Positions 40,028 through 49,075 of a stretch of 64,000 bases of DNA are shown one piece after another. Every line of letters starts with the position of its first letter. The first letter of the stretch is position 1. The stretch covers positions 24,865-88,864 of the forward strand of contig NZ_MJAH01000025.1 of the NCBI RefSeq assembly GCF_001746295.1, written 5' to 3'. The notes beneath the pieces were generated by a model. It made no database searches and was not told the origin of the DNA. It saw nothing but the letters and a program-made list of their open reading frames with translations. The DNA is from Streptomyces sp. LUP47B (GTDB taxonomy: Bacteria > Actinomycetota > Actinomycetes > Streptomycetales > Streptomycetaceae). Both the position numbers and the translations under genes were made by a program.

Positions 40028-40135
40028 TCAGTCCAGCCTGAACAAACCCCAGACGACCAAGCCGGACACGGCCAAAGCCGCCACACCGATGGCCACCGTG
40101 AGAGCTGCTGTGGTGACGAAGTCCCGCAAGCTCAC
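40028..40135 (-). CDS. Single-span membrane mini-protein
   Basis: A 35-aa protein from GTG 40135 (GTGA overlap with the upstream stop). Residues 8-32 are one membrane span (TAALTVAIGVAALAVSGLVV). It is the last gene of the leftward late operon. A holin-like role is conceivable but not supported by more than topology. Confidence 0.55.
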   Translation of the reverse strand: MSLRDFVTTAALTVAIGVAALAVSGLVVWGLFRLD

Positions 40136-40335
40136 GCCTCGTCCCACCACTCCAGGCCCGGAACGAGCCGGATCCCGTCGAACTCCTCGGCAGGCTTGAA
40201 GAACCCGCAGCCCGGGACCTCGCACTTCCAGCCCAGCCGCATCGGATCCTTCACCAGCAGATGCTGATGCTCATCCGCCCACTCACCAAGCAGCGGACCG
40301 TATGCGAAGACCATGCTGTCCAGTCGGAGATTCAC
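40132..40335 (-). CDS. Small hypothetical protein
   Basis: A 67-aa protein from GTG 40335 (GTGA overlap). A KCEVPGCGFF knuckle lies in the middle and a Trp-rich tail (GLEWWDEA) at the end. Function unknown. Confidence 0.6.
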   Translation of the reverse strand: MNLRLDSMVFAYGPLLGEWADEHQHLLVKDPMRLGWKCEVPGCGFFKPAEEFDGIRLVPGLEWWDEA

Positions 40336-40664
40336 GACTGCCCTCCCTCGCACCGGTGCACGCGGTACAGGACCTGCCCGCCCCACGTCTCCACCGTCTG
40401 CGTATCGCCCCGGCAGTCCTTCACCAGGCACGCCCGGCTGGCCCGCCTGACCGGCCGCCGCGGTTCCTCATCTGTGAGGCCCAGCTCCCGCTCGAGACGC
40501 TCGATCCTCGCGTAGTCGGGGCGCGGCCGATCAGGCATCAGACGATCCACCACAATCCATGGCGCCCGAGTGAAGAGTGGCGCACCCGGCTGGCGCCCTA
40601 CCCAGGTGAAGAACAATGCGCAACCGGCGCTGAACACCCACACCACAACAGGGATCTCAGGCAC
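40332..40664 (-). CDS. Membrane-anchored hypothetical protein
   Basis: A 110-aa protein from GTG 40664, preceded by AAGGAGG. Residues 3-21 form a span (EIPVVVWVFSAGCALFFTW). A basic region then a CLVKDCRGDTQT motif with another Cys follow. Downstream of portal in the late operon. Function unknown. Confidence 0.6.
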   Translation of the reverse strand: MPEIPVVVWVFSAGCALFFTWVGRQPGAPLFTRAPWIVVDRLMPDRPRPDYARIERLERELGLTDEEPRRPVRRASRACLVKDCRGDTQTVETWGGQVLYRVHRCEGGQS

Positions 40665-40705
40665 GGGGCCTCCTTCACATCCTTGGCGTGCCGCCAGTAT
40701 CCCGC

Positions 40706-42412
40706 TTACGCCGCCTTGGCCTGCCCCTGCTTCGGATCGGCCTGGTCGTCGACCGGCTCGCCGTCCGCCGGGTCCTCCAACGCCCCCTCGCCGTCGGCCG
40801 CCGGATCGTCCTGCGAGTCCGGCCCACCCGTGTTGAACGGGTCGCCGGCCGGGATCGGATTCGCGGCCTGCTTGTCGTCCCGGATCCGGGCGACCTCCTT
40901 CAGGACCTCTTCCTCATCCCACTCCGGGCGCAGCGTCTTCACCTTCATATAGGTGGAGATCGCCCCCGCCGTCTCCAAGAACGACAACGTCCGCCCCACC
41001 GCCTCCGGGTCCGGCTGCACCGCCTGCGGCCACGTCGCGGTCAGCTCCGCCGCAGGGTCCACGCCCTTCGCCTTGCAGTGCACGACATCCACCATCATCG
41101 TCGCCGTCACCAGATCCAGCAGCGCCGGCCGCTGATACAGGATCTTCGTCCCCCGCGTGGTCAGGGACTCCTCCTTACGCGCCACGACCTCTGTCGCGGT
41201 CGCGGCCACCGTTCCTTCATCCCCGAACGACTGGGCGGAGTAGCCGGCACTCGAGAGGATCTGCTTGCGCAGCGCGCTGCACGTCCGCTCATGCTCATCC
41301 ACCCTGATGTTGAACTGGTTCATCGCCAGCGCGGTCGCACCCGATCCGTCGTCCAGCATGTTCAGCTGCACGAACACCTCACGGTCCAGGTCGAACATGC
41401 CGCCCGTGCCCGGCCCGTCGGTCTCCAGCATCGACTGCGGCAGCATGATCCGCGCCTTACCCAACCGCAGATCCCGCATCCACGACGTCCACGCCTCGTC
41501 CAGCGCCCCCAGCAGCGGCTCAATCCCCGCAAAATCCGAGCGCCCGAACGGGACCGCCTCCGGGATGTGCCCCCACCCACGGTTGGGGCGAATGTTCGGC
41601 AGATAGGCGACCAGCAGCCGGTCAACCTGCGTATCCACCATCCCCTTGTCGTTCACCCGGCCGGCCAGCCCCTCCGTCTCCGGGTGATCGGCCAACGCCA
41701 TCGACATGCCCAGGACGTCCGCATCACCCTTGTACAGCCCGTACTCGATGCTGCCGGGCTCGTGCCGCTCCAGCAGCCGCCACACCTCCGACCCTCCGGT
41801 CGGAGAGTCCAGCTGCCGCCACACGGTCGCCGCCGCGAGGATCCCCCACTTCCACTCCGGGATCACTGCATCCGGGCCGAGAATGTCCCACCACGGGCGC
41901 GGCCGCAGGCTGACATCCCACACCACCCGCACATACACCCCTGACAGGGCCGACGCCAGCTCTGTGCCCTCCCGCATCGTCGCGTGTCCGCGGTCGTCCA
42001 GGTACCGCTTGATCTGCTCCGTCGTCGACTTCGCCAGCCCCGTGTCCTCCGTGGAGTCCGTATCGACCGTCACCGACGGGATGTCCGTCCACAGCAGGTT
42101 CGCGGAGAGCTCGGCCACGTCCGCGGCGATCGGCACATGCAGCTTCGCCTGCGGCTGACCCGGCGTCACCGGCTCCCCCCAGAACATCCGCGCCAACCCG
42201 CCCACAATCCCGCCCCGGTACTGGGACGGCTTGTTCAGGTCGAAGAACTCCCGCGCCCGCGGATTCTGTGCGTACGAGCCGGGCCCGCCGTACACCTGCG
42301 CCAGGTGGGCGGTGTCTCCGCCGTACCAGGCCCGCCACACATCCATATCAGCGAACGGCTCCGCGAACTGGACCGGGGGCCAGGGGGTCTTCCCAGACGG
42401 CGGCAGCGGCAT
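40706..42412 (-). CDS. Phage portal protein
   Basis: A 568-aa protein from ATG 42412. Residues 40-520 match SPP1-gp6-type portals: DVWRAWYGGDTAHLAQVYG, ANLLWTDIPSV, MVDTQVDRLLVAYLPN, then a helical stem-like region (IEPLLGALDEAWTSWMRDL) and a C-terminal acidic/Gln-rich tail. The portal is the dodecameric DNA entry ring at one vertex of the head. Downstream of terminase large subunit, it forms the leftward packaging operon. Confidence 0.9.
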   Translation of the reverse strand: MPLPPSGKTPWPPVQFAEPFADMDVWRAWYGGDTAHLAQVYGGPGSYAQNPRAREFFDLNKPSQYRGGIVGGLARMFWGEPVTPGQPQAKLHVPIAADVAELSANLLWTDIPSVTVDTDSTEDTGLAKSTTEQIKRYLDDRGHATMREGTELASALSGVYVRVVWDVSLRPRPWWDILGPDAVIPEWKWGILAAATVWRQLDSPTGGSEVWRLLERHEPGSIEYGLYKGDADVLGMSMALADHPETEGLAGRVNDKGMVDTQVDRLLVAYLPNIRPNRGWGHIPEAVPFGRSDFAGIEPLLGALDEAWTSWMRDLRLGKARIMLPQSMLETDGPGTGGMFDLDREVFVQLNMLDDGSGATALAMNQFNIRVDEHERTCSALRKQILSSAGYSAQSFGDEGTVAATATEVVARKEESLTTRGTKILYQRPALLDLVTATMMVDVVHCKAKGVDPAAELTATWPQAVQPDPEAVGRTLSFLETAGAISTYMKVKTLRPEWDEEEVLKEVARIRDDKQAANPIPAGDPFNTGGPDSQDDPAADGEGALEDPADGEPVDDQADPKQGQAKAA

Positions 42413-42438
42413 GACAGTCTCCTTCGAGGGGTTGAGGG

Positions 42439-43698
42439 TCAGGCGGCGAGCGCGAGATGCCGCTGCCACAAAGCACGAGTGGTGAAGATCCCGTAGCGCA
42501 GGGCGTCCACCCCGTGGTCGGCGACCTTCAAGGGCTGCTCGATACCGCGCAGGGAGGCCTGGTCGTCCCAGCTGTAGCCGCCGATCTCCTGGATCAGCGC
42601 CTCACAGGACTTGTGGACGAGGAGCTTGTTCGCGGCCAGGATGCTCGAGACGGTGCGGATTCCGTCCATGACGTCGTTCTTCGCCGGCGTCGGGGTGAGC
42701 TTGTCCCGCTTCAACTGCGCACTGAACGAGGCCGCTGACGGGTCGACGGTAATGAACTGCGGGCGCACCGCGCCGATCCCGGGCACATCCTGCAGCCAGC
42801 CCCGCAGCCGCTCGCTGTACTCGGTGTCCGTGAGCTGCTTACGGGTCTGCCGCGCCTCGTAGCGCCACTCCGCGGCCGCATACAGCTTGCGGTCCCGGCC
42901 CAGACCCAACAGGACAGCGTGGAACGGGTTACTCGTGCCGTAGTCCACGCCCAGCGAGATCCACCGGTGGATGCCCTCGGACGGCAGGTCGGTGACGATG
43001 TGCCGGTCCCGGTCCCACGCGTCGTAGATCGCGCCTTCAGCGGCCACCCACTCGCCCAGGATGAACCGGCGGTAGAACAAGCCCTCATGAGAGGCCTTCT
43101 GGTCGGCCACGTAGTCGGGGTCGAGGAAGGGGTTGTCGTCGATGGTGAAGGAGAACCTGCGCACAGGCTTACGGCCGGACTGGGATAGCCAGTCCCGCAT
43201 GAACCAGTGGGCGGGATTGTCGGGGTTGGTGGTGCAGAACAGCTGGGCGCCGCGCACCGACATCCGGCCGTAGAGCTGCTCGAAGAACACCTGCGGAATG
43301 AGGGTGACCTCATCCACGTAGGCACCGCACACCGTCATGCCGCGGATCTTCGGCTCGGACTTGGCGTCGTTCGCGCCGATCACATGCACGGTCCGGCCCA
43401 GGATGACCGCGGTCGGGGCGCCGGGCGTGTAGTGGATGAGCTTGGCGATGTCCCCGAACAGCGCCTCGTCCTGCATCGGCAGAAAAAGGTTCCTATGGAT
43501 GGTCTGCGCCGTCTTGCCGATCATCACGAGCTCGCCCGTGGACGGCGCATTCGCAATGAAGATCAGCCACTTCAGGAGGGAAGCGATCGTCTTCCCCGAC
43601 CGGATCGCGCCCTCCCAGCAGCAGATCTTCACCGTCGACTCGGCGACAGACCGGATCTGCTTCCGGGACAACGGCAGCGACTCCAGCGTGGTGGTCAC
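42439..43698 (-). CDS. terL: Terminase large subunit
   Basis: A 419-aa protein from GTG 43698. The ATPase domain has Walker A G30-AIRSGKT37 and Walker B (GAYVDEV, Asp129-Glu130), with a CTTNP motif near residue 155. The nuclease domain begins near GVDYGTSNP (Asp252), then ITVDPSAAS and a C-terminal DHGVDALRYG. Length and order are typical of terminase_3/PBSX-type enzymes that package DNA into the procapsid. Its position between the small terminase and the portal supports the call. Confidence 0.92.
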   Translation of the reverse strand: MTTTLESLPLSRKQIRSVAESTVKICCWEGAIRSGKTIASLLKWLIFIANAPSTGELVMIGKTAQTIHRNLFLPMQDEALFGDIAKLIHYTPGAPTAVILGRTVHVIGANDAKSEPKIRGMTVCGAYVDEVTLIPQVFFEQLYGRMSVRGAQLFCTTNPDNPAHWFMRDWLSQSGRKPVRRFSFTIDDNPFLDPDYVADQKASHEGLFYRRFILGEWVAAEGAIYDAWDRDRHIVTDLPSEGIHRWISLGVDYGTSNPFHAVLLGLGRDRKLYAAAEWRYEARQTRKQLTDTEYSERLRGWLQDVPGIGAVRPQFITVDPSAASFSAQLKRDKLTPTPAKNDVMDGIRTVSSILAANKLLVHKSCEALIQEIGGYSWDDQASLRGIEQPLKVADHGVDALRYGIFTTRALWQRHLALAA

Positions 43699-43701
43699 GG
43701 G

Positions 43702-44226
43702 CTACGCCTCGCCGTCACCCTCGACGGCCTGCTCATCCTCGGTGCGCGTGAACGCCACCAGCGCCTCACCCAGCGACCCGAGCATCGACTTGGCCGAGTC
43801 CAGGTTCGACGCCTCCACCGCCGGCACCAGCTTCAGCGACCGGTCCACCGCCATCGCCGCCGTTGACATCAGCGCACGCTTCTCCGACGCCGGCGCCTCA
43901 TCGAAGACGTGCTCCTCGTACGAGTTCTCCTTGCCGCCGAAGGAGTAGACGGTCGTCTCCTCCCACAGCTGGCGGCGCAGCCTCTCCGCGTCGGACAGCA
44001 GGTCCTCGGCAAGGATCGACCGGCGTTCCGCCATGTCGGCCAGGCGCGCCTCGGTCGCCGCCTGGATCTTCGACCGGTCGAAGGTGAGACCCAGGAACTC
44101 GGCGGTGCGGGACACCATCACGGGCGGTTTGTCGATCTCGCGGGCGATTCTGTTACGGCCGTAGCCGAGGTCGTGCAGCTCGCGGATCCGGTCGTGGAAC
44201 TCCTCAGGCAGGGGCTGGGGCATCAT
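43702..44226 (-). CDS. terS: Terminase small subunit
   Basis: A 174-aa protein from ATG 44226 (TGATGATG-type overlap; ATG 44223 is an alternative). An HTH at residues 8-40 (DRIRELHDLGYGRNRIAREI, PVMVSRTAEFLG) is the DNA-recognition domain. A helical oligomerisation region and acidic C-terminus follow. It lies just upstream of terL in the same operon. Confidence 0.75.
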   Translation of the reverse strand: MMPQPLPEEFHDRIRELHDLGYGRNRIAREIDKPPVMVSRTAEFLGLTFDRSKIQAATEARLADMAERRSILAEDLLSDAERLRRQLWEETTVYSFGGKENSYEEHVFDEAPASEKRALMSTAAMAVDRSLKLVPAVEASNLDSAKSMLGSLGEALVAFTRTEDEQAVEGDGEA

Positions 44227-45134
44227 GCGGTCCTTCGGGCTTGGGCGGGGACAGAGGCGCGGTGGGCGGCGCGGGCGCGCTGCTGCAGCAGGACGGGCAG
44301 CGCGGTGCCGGTGGTGTTGACGGTCCAGCGGGGATGCCACGGGATTACGACGCACCGGCAGTGCGGATGTCTGGGGGGCCCGGGGATTGCGGTGAGGAAC
44401 ACGGTCCGCTCGGGGGCCAGGGAGAGTCCGCCGGGGAAGCGGCCGCCGAGCCGGATGGAGCGGCCCGCGTAGGCGGCGCAGGCGGGGCAGGCCCCGGGTT
44501 CGGCCACCCACAGCATCCGCACCCCCGGGCCGAGATAGCGGGCCACGACCACAGCGGCGTGCGCGGACGCGGAGGTGACAGCGACAGCGACGCCGGCGGT
44601 GATGCGGGTGACCGCGCGGCGGGCGCGCGTGAACACGGACTTCAGTCCGGCCAGCCCGTACGCGGTGAGCCCCGCGGTCGTCAGGAGCGCCAGCGCGTGC
44701 GCGTGCTCTTCCTGCACGGCGGCGGGGATGCCGCCCGCGGCCCGATCAGCCGCTACGCCGGTCTCCGCAGCGATGGGGGGAGGGGCAACACCACGCAGCA
44801 TTCCGACGATCCTGGAAGCGTGCTGAATGCCCATGGACGCCGCGGTGAACGCGGCGCGCTGCGCTTCGGCCATGGCGTAGGCGCCCTGGCCGTGGAAGGC
44901 GGCCTGCAGGGCTTTGCGGATGTGCTCGATGAGCGCGGCGAGTTCGGCGGGCGGGGGGATGTGCTGGGTTGTGGTGGTGGCCATCGCCCAGCGGAGGGTG
45001 GCGTCTTGCTGTGCGTCGGCCAGGGCCTTGGACAGCGGGCGGGCGGCGGCTGCGGCGTGGCGGTGTTCGAGGGCCCGCAGCAGGGCGGGCTGGCGTTGCG
45101 CGGCGTCGGCGACGTTCTTGGAGGACTCCACCAC
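44223..45134 (-). CDS. MuF-like minor head protein
   Basis: A 303-aa protein from GTG 45134. The C-terminal region has CPACAAYAGRSI, then PRHPHCRCVVIPW, the signature of phage Mu F-like head morphogenesis proteins. The N-terminal half is helical and Ala-rich. It is first in the leftward packaging operon, whereas in most siphoviruses such a gene lies between portal and scaffold. Confidence 0.75.
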   Translation of the reverse strand: MVESSKNVADAAQRQPALLRALEHRHAAAAARPLSKALADAQQDATLRWAMATTTTQHIPPPAELAALIEHIRKALQAAFHGQGAYAMAEAQRAAFTAASMGIQHASRIVGMLRGVAPPPIAAETGVAADRAAGGIPAAVQEEHAHALALLTTAGLTAYGLAGLKSVFTRARRAVTRITAGVAVAVTSASAHAAVVVARYLGPGVRMLWVAEPGACPACAAYAGRSIRLGGRFPGGLSLAPERTVFLTAIPGPPRHPHCRCVVIPWHPRWTVNTTGTALPVLLQQRARAAHRASVPAQARRTA

Positions 45135-45156
45135 ACCACCCCCTCTAGATCCGTGG

Positions 45157-45190
45157 AATCAAAGGCTCTCTTGCGTATCTGCCTTTGATT
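45157..45190. promoter_or_regulatory. Perfect 10-bp inverted repeat between divergent late operons
   Basis: AATCAAAGGC, 14 bp, GCCTTTGATT. It lies in the 156-bp gap between the leftward packaging operon (ends its start at 45134) and the rightward scaffold gene (45291). The region is AT-richer than neighbours and contains TTGCGT and TAGCAT promoter-like elements. A dimeric activator or repressor of both late operons is likely. Confidence 0.7.
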
Positions 45191-45290
45191 GTGCAGCATA
45201 GACCCAGGGTTTGGGTTAGCATCCATGCCAGACGTGGGCGGCCAAGGTGCCGCGATCAACCACGTCCAGGCAGCCCAAGGAGGCTCTGAG

Positions 45291-46097
45291 ATGTCGACCC
45301 CCGCCCAGCCCGGAACGCCCACGACGGACCCCGGCAACCAGCCGGCCACCCCGCCCGCGCCCCAGGCACCCGCACCGACTCCGCCAGAGCCGGCCGCACC
45401 CGCAGCCCCGGCAACACCCCCCGCTACTCCCGCCGAACCCGCTCCGGCCACCGAGCCGCCGACCGAACCCAAGGCCAAGGCGCCCAAGTTCGAAGGCGAC
45501 TTCGACCCGGCCCGCTTCGAGAAGCTGGTCGAGAACCTCCGCAGCGACGTCGAAGCCCAGAAGCAGAAGACGACCGCCGCAGAGCAGAAGGCCGCAGAGC
45601 AGCAGGCCGACCTCCTCAAGAAGGTCGCCGCCGCTTTCGGACTCGACACCGGCGAGGAGAAGCCGCCCACCCCCGAAGAGCTCACCAAGAAGCTGAGCGA
45701 AGAGCAGTCCCGGACCAAGGAGTTCGAGGACCGCGCCCGCCAGACCGAGGTGGAGCTCGCCGTCTACAAGTCGGCTGGGGCGCACGGCGGCGACCCCGAC
45801 AGCCTCCTGGACTCCCGGGGCTTCGCCCAGGCCATCGCCAAGCTCGACCCGGCCGCTCCTGACTTCGCTGCCAGCGTGGAGCAGGCGGTCAAGCAGGCGG
45901 TGGAGGCGAACCCGAAGCTCGCCGCGAAAGCAGCCGAGCCGGCCAAGCCCGCAGTCCCCGCGGGCGGTGCGCCGATGGACGGGGCCCCGGGTTCGAAGCG
46001 GCAGCTGGGTGCGGAGGACGTCGCGCGGATGACCCCCGAACAGATCACCAAGGCCGTCGAAGAAGGACGCCTCACGTCCTATCTGGGTGGCCGGTAG
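45291..46097 (+). CDS. Scaffolding protein
   Basis: A 268-aa protein from ATG 45291, with AAGGAGG 8 nt upstream. The N-terminal 65 residues are Pro/Ala/Thr-rich. A charged helical and Gln/Glu-rich coiled coil (VEAQKQKTTAAEQKAAEQQA) is followed by a compact C-terminus (DVARMTPEQITKAVEEGR). This composition and its position directly before the coat gene are typical of scaffolding proteins. Confidence 0.85.
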   Translation: MSTPAQPGTPTTDPGNQPATPPAPQAPAPTPPEPAAPAAPATPPATPAEPAPATEPPTEPKAKAPKFEGDFDPARFEKLVENLRSDVEAQKQKTTAAEQKAAEQQADLLKKVAAAFGLDTGEEKPPTPEELTKKLSEEQSRTKEFEDRARQTEVELAVYKSAGAHGGDPDSLLDSRGFAQAIAKLDPAAPDFAASVEQAVKQAVEANPKLAAKAAEPAKPAVPAGGAPMDGAPGSKRQLGAEDVARMTPEQITKAVEEGRLTSYLGGR

Positions 46098-46112
46098 GCA
46101 TTAGGAGCCTCC

Positions 46113-46973
46113 GTGTCGATCAACAACTTCAAGCCGGAGATCTGGTCTGCCCAGGTTCTGACGGCTCTTCGCAGCAGCCTCGTTTACGCCCAGCCGCAGC
46201 TCGTCAACCGCAACTACGAGGGCGAGATCAGCTCTCGCGGCCAGTCGGTGCACATCACCACCATCGGTGACCCGACGATCTTCGACTACGACGCGGGCGA
46301 CACCATCAACTACGAGGACGTCGAGACCGCGGGCACCGACCTGGTCATCGACCAGGGCAAGGCTTTCGCGTTCAAGTTGGACGACGTCGACAAGGCGCAG
46401 GCCCTGCTGAACCCGATGGCGCAGATGGCGACCAACGCCGCCTACGGGCTGCGAGACAAGGCCGACGCGTACGTCGCCTCCCTCTACACCGGGGTGGCTG
46501 CCGCGAACACGGTGGGCTCCACCGGCGCACCGATCGACACGTACACCACCCCGACCGACGCGTACAGCAAGGTCCTCGTCCCCCTGCGGACCAAGCTGAA
46601 CCGGGCCAACGTCCCCATGGAGGGCCGCTACGTCGTAGCGAGCCCCGAGTTCATCGGCTCCATGCTCAACGACGACCGCTTCATCCGCGCCGACGCGAGC
46701 GCCACCACCGAGGGACTGCGCAACGGCTTCGTCGGCCGCGCCGCCGGCTTCGACATCCTCGAGTCGAACAACACGCCCAACCCGTCCGGTGACACGCAGG
46801 TCATCCAGGCCGGCTACCCCGGGGCGATCACGTACGCGGAGCAGATCATCGAGACCGAGGCGCTGCGCCTGCAGAACACCATCGCCGACGCCATCCGCGG
46901 CCTCCACGTCTACGGCGCCAAGCTGCTGCGCCCCACCGGGATCGCCGTCGCGTTCGTCAACCCGGCCGCCTAG
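46113..46973 (+). CDS. Major capsid protein, P22 coat-like
   Basis: A 286-aa protein from GTG 46113. FKPEIWSAQVLTALRSSLVY, VNRNYEGEISSRGQSVHIT and TIGDPTIFDYDAGDTINYED match the P22-type coat proteins of actinophages. Residues 180-230 (YVVASPEFIGSMLNDDRF) fit the conserved coat core. It is the main structural head protein and is followed by a decoration-type protein. Confidence 0.9.
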   Translation: MSINNFKPEIWSAQVLTALRSSLVYAQPQLVNRNYEGEISSRGQSVHITTIGDPTIFDYDAGDTINYEDVETAGTDLVIDQGKAFAFKLDDVDKAQALLNPMAQMATNAAYGLRDKADAYVASLYTGVAAANTVGSTGAPIDTYTTPTDAYSKVLVPLRTKLNRANVPMEGRYVVASPEFIGSMLNDDRFIRADASATTEGLRNGFVGRAAGFDILESNNTPNPSGDTQVIQAGYPGAITYAEQIIETEALRLQNTIADAIRGLHVYGAKLLRPTGIAVAFVNPAA

Positions 46974-47025
46974 CCCTCCCAGGGCACCGACACCTCTCGT
47001 GCGCTGATCCCCTAGGAGGCCTCTC

Positions 47026-47403
47026 ATGGCGCGCACCGCCGTCACCTACACCGCTCTCACCCCCAACGGCCACACGTCCGACGTCGCCGGCACCACCATC
47101 GACGCGACCCTGGTCACCAACGGCGTCATCATCAACGACGTCGACCCCGAGCGCACCGTGCTCCGCGTCGCGAACACCGCGACCGGCGCGAAGAACGTCA
47201 TCGTCCGCACCGGATCCGGCAGCCAGTCGTGGATGGCCGGCCAGGGCGACCTCACCGTCGCCGTGGGCGCGAACACCGGCAAGGAGTTCGTCGGCCCCTT
47301 CACCTCCGCCCGCTTCCAGCAGCGGGGCACGAAGCTGTACGTCGACTTCGAGTCCGGGTTCCTGGGCACCATCACCGTCTTCAAGCTCCCCAAGGCGTAC
47401 TGA
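47026..47403 (+). CDS. Head decoration or fibre-like protein
   Basis: A 125-aa protein, beta-rich with conserved Gly/Asn turns (ERTVLRVANTATGAKNVIV; TGSGSQSWMAGQGDL). It occupies the position just after the coat gene, where capsid decoration proteins usually lie. GGAGG precedes its ATG. Confidence 0.7.
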   Translation: MARTAVTYTALTPNGHTSDVAGTTIDATLVTNGVIINDVDPERTVLRVANTATGAKNVIVRTGSGSQSWMAGQGDLTVAVGANTGKEFVGPFTSARFQQRGTKLYVDFESGFLGTITVFKLPKAY

Positions 47404-47405
47404 CC

Positions 47406-47999
47406 ATGGCGGCGCGCGAATACGAAGGCACCGGTGGGCTACGGCTCACCCTCGAGGACCCGCTGTCCCCCGAGATGGCCAAGCAGGTTGCCGCCGGGCA
47501 CTTGCACCCCGTCGACGGCAAGCCCACCGATGTGGAGGCCGGCGACAAGTCGCTGGTCGTCGTGCACGGCTCGGAGGCCGACACCGTCAACCGGGTCGGC
47601 GACCACCGCCGCGCACCCGGGGAGCGGCCGGGCGAGGACGCCCTGCCGGGCGAGTGGGCCACCTACGCGGTCGCCCTGGGCCTGAACGCGGGCCAGGCCT
47701 GCACCCTGACGCTCACCCAGCTGCAGGAGTGGGTGGACGCGCACGAGTCGGCGCTCGGCGAGGGCCAGGACGCCCCCGTGCCGAACACCGACCCCGAGAC
47801 CCCGGTGGAGCCCCTCCCGGACCGGCCCGCGAAGTCCGCGGCCGTCGCCGAGTGGCGGCAGTACGCCATCGCCCTCGGCATGGACCCCGACCAGGCCAAG
47901 GACGCCACCAAGTCCGACTGCCAGGACTACGCCCAGGTCGTCGAGGACGCCCGCGACACCGCGCAGCCCAGCGAGGACGAGACCGGGGGCCAGGAGTAG
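47406..47999 (+). CDS. Hypothetical virion protein
   Basis: A 197-aa protein from ATG 47406, mostly acidic and helical (EWATYAVALGLNAGQACTL; EWRQYAIALGMDPDQAKDA). The two EW..YA(V/I)ALG segments look like an internal repeat. It may be a head-associated protein; no family recognised. Confidence 0.65.
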   Translation: MAAREYEGTGGLRLTLEDPLSPEMAKQVAAGHLHPVDGKPTDVEAGDKSLVVVHGSEADTVNRVGDHRRAPGERPGEDALPGEWATYAVALGLNAGQACTLTLTQLQEWVDAHESALGEGQDAPVPNTDPETPVEPLPDRPAKSAAVAEWRQYAIALGMDPDQAKDATKSDCQDYAQVVEDARDTAQPSEDETGGQE

Positions 48000-48001
48000 T
48001 C

Positions 48002-48385
48002 ATGGCGCACGCGACGATCAGCGACCTCGAGGCGTGGCTCGCCCCCGAGCCCGCCCCGGCGAACGCGTGGCGGCTCCTCGAGCAGGCCTCCGACGCGATC
48101 GACGGCGCGCTGACCGGCGCCATGTACAGCCCCGAAGACCCCGAAGTCCAAGCCGTCCTCACCAAGGCGTGCGTACGGCAGGCCCAGTTCATGATGGACC
48201 GCGACGACGAGACGGGCGCCAACTCCGACGTACAGTCCATGACGGTCGGGCAGCGCTCCATCACCCGCCGCGCCCCCAACAACACCAGCAGCAGCGGCGG
48301 TTCCGGGGTGCCGGTGGGCAGGCAGGCTGCCCTCGTCCTGCGCAACGCCGGGCTGCTGACCATGTGGCCGCTGGTGACCGGCTGA
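48002..48385 (+). CDS. Head-tail connector protein
   Basis: A 127-aa protein. DLEAWLAPEPAPANAWRLLE and a helix-rich start with ATGAMYSPEDPEVQAVL-type turn match gp6/adaptor-like head-tail connectors. Size and position (after the coat genes, before the other connectors) support the call. Confidence 0.7.
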   Translation: MAHATISDLEAWLAPEPAPANAWRLLEQASDAIDGALTGAMYSPEDPEVQAVLTKACVRQAQFMMDRDDETGANSDVQSMTVGQRSITRRAPNNTSSSGGSGVPVGRQAALVLRNAGLLTMWPLVTG

Positions 48386-48726
48386 TGCCCGGGCCCATCG
48401 GACGCCAGTCCGTCACCGTGCTGGACGCCCCCCTCATAGGCGGCGACTACAACACCCAGGTCCGCGACTGGGACCACCCGACCCAGACGGTCGTGTCCGG
48501 CTGCACGGTCGACTACACCACCGCCTCCCGCACCCGGCAGGCGGGCGACCAGACCACTACCCGCGCCCAACTCTTCATGCCCCCACGGGCGATGACGGTC
48601 GTGAGTGGGATGCGCGTGGCGTGGGACGGCCGCACCTGGGACGTCGACGGTGTGCCCGCTACCCCGGAGAGCGCAGGCCCGCTGTCCGGTCAGGTCATCT
48701 CCCTGCTGGAGGTGAAGGGCGCATGA
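48385..48726 (+). CDS. Head-tail stopper-like protein
   Basis: A 113-aa beta-rich protein. VTVLDAPLIGGDYNTQVRDW, then MTVVSGMRVAWDGRTWDVDG, fits head closure/stopper proteins. ATG overlaps the connector stop (TGATG). Confidence 0.7.
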   Translation: MPGPIGRQSVTVLDAPLIGGDYNTQVRDWDHPTQTVVSGCTVDYTTASRTRQAGDQTTTRAQLFMPPRAMTVVSGMRVAWDGRTWDVDGVPATPESAGPLSGQVISLLEVKGA

Positions 48727-49058
48727 GCAGCGACGTCATCATCACGGTGGACCTGGACGAGGACGCCATCCACAACCTGCCGCTCTCCCGCGAAGTGCAG
48801 GACGACCTCGCCCAGCGCATGGACCGCGTCGTGGACGTAGCCAAGGCCACCGCCCCGGTCCTCACCGGCGCCTACCGGGACTCCATCCACCGCGTGGAAG
48901 AGCCCGACCCGGACGGCACCGTCAACGTCGACGCCACCGTCGACTACGCCTACTACGTCGAACACGGCACCCGACAGGTCGACCGCAACGGCCACTCCAT
49001 CCACCGCCCCCACTACACGCTCTCGCACGCCCTGGACGCGGCAGGGGGCGATCACTGA
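48723..49058 (+). CDS. HK97 gp10-like neck/tail-completion protein
   Basis: A 111-aa protein. VAKATAPVLTGAYRDSIHR and YYVEHGTRQVDRNG match HK97 gp10-like proteins, components of the neck or tail completion. It overlaps the previous gene by ATGA. Confidence 0.8.
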   Translation: MSSDVIITVDLDEDAIHNLPLSREVQDDLAQRMDRVVDVAKATAPVLTGAYRDSIHRVEEPDPDGTVNVDATVDYAYYVEHGTRQVDRNGHSIHRPHYTLSHALDAAGGDH

Positions 49059-49075
49059 TGAAGGAGACCACCGCC

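Noticed and set aside
40028..40135. Holin call for the 35-aa membrane peptide
   Set aside because: One membrane span alone is too little. No endolysin is adjacent.
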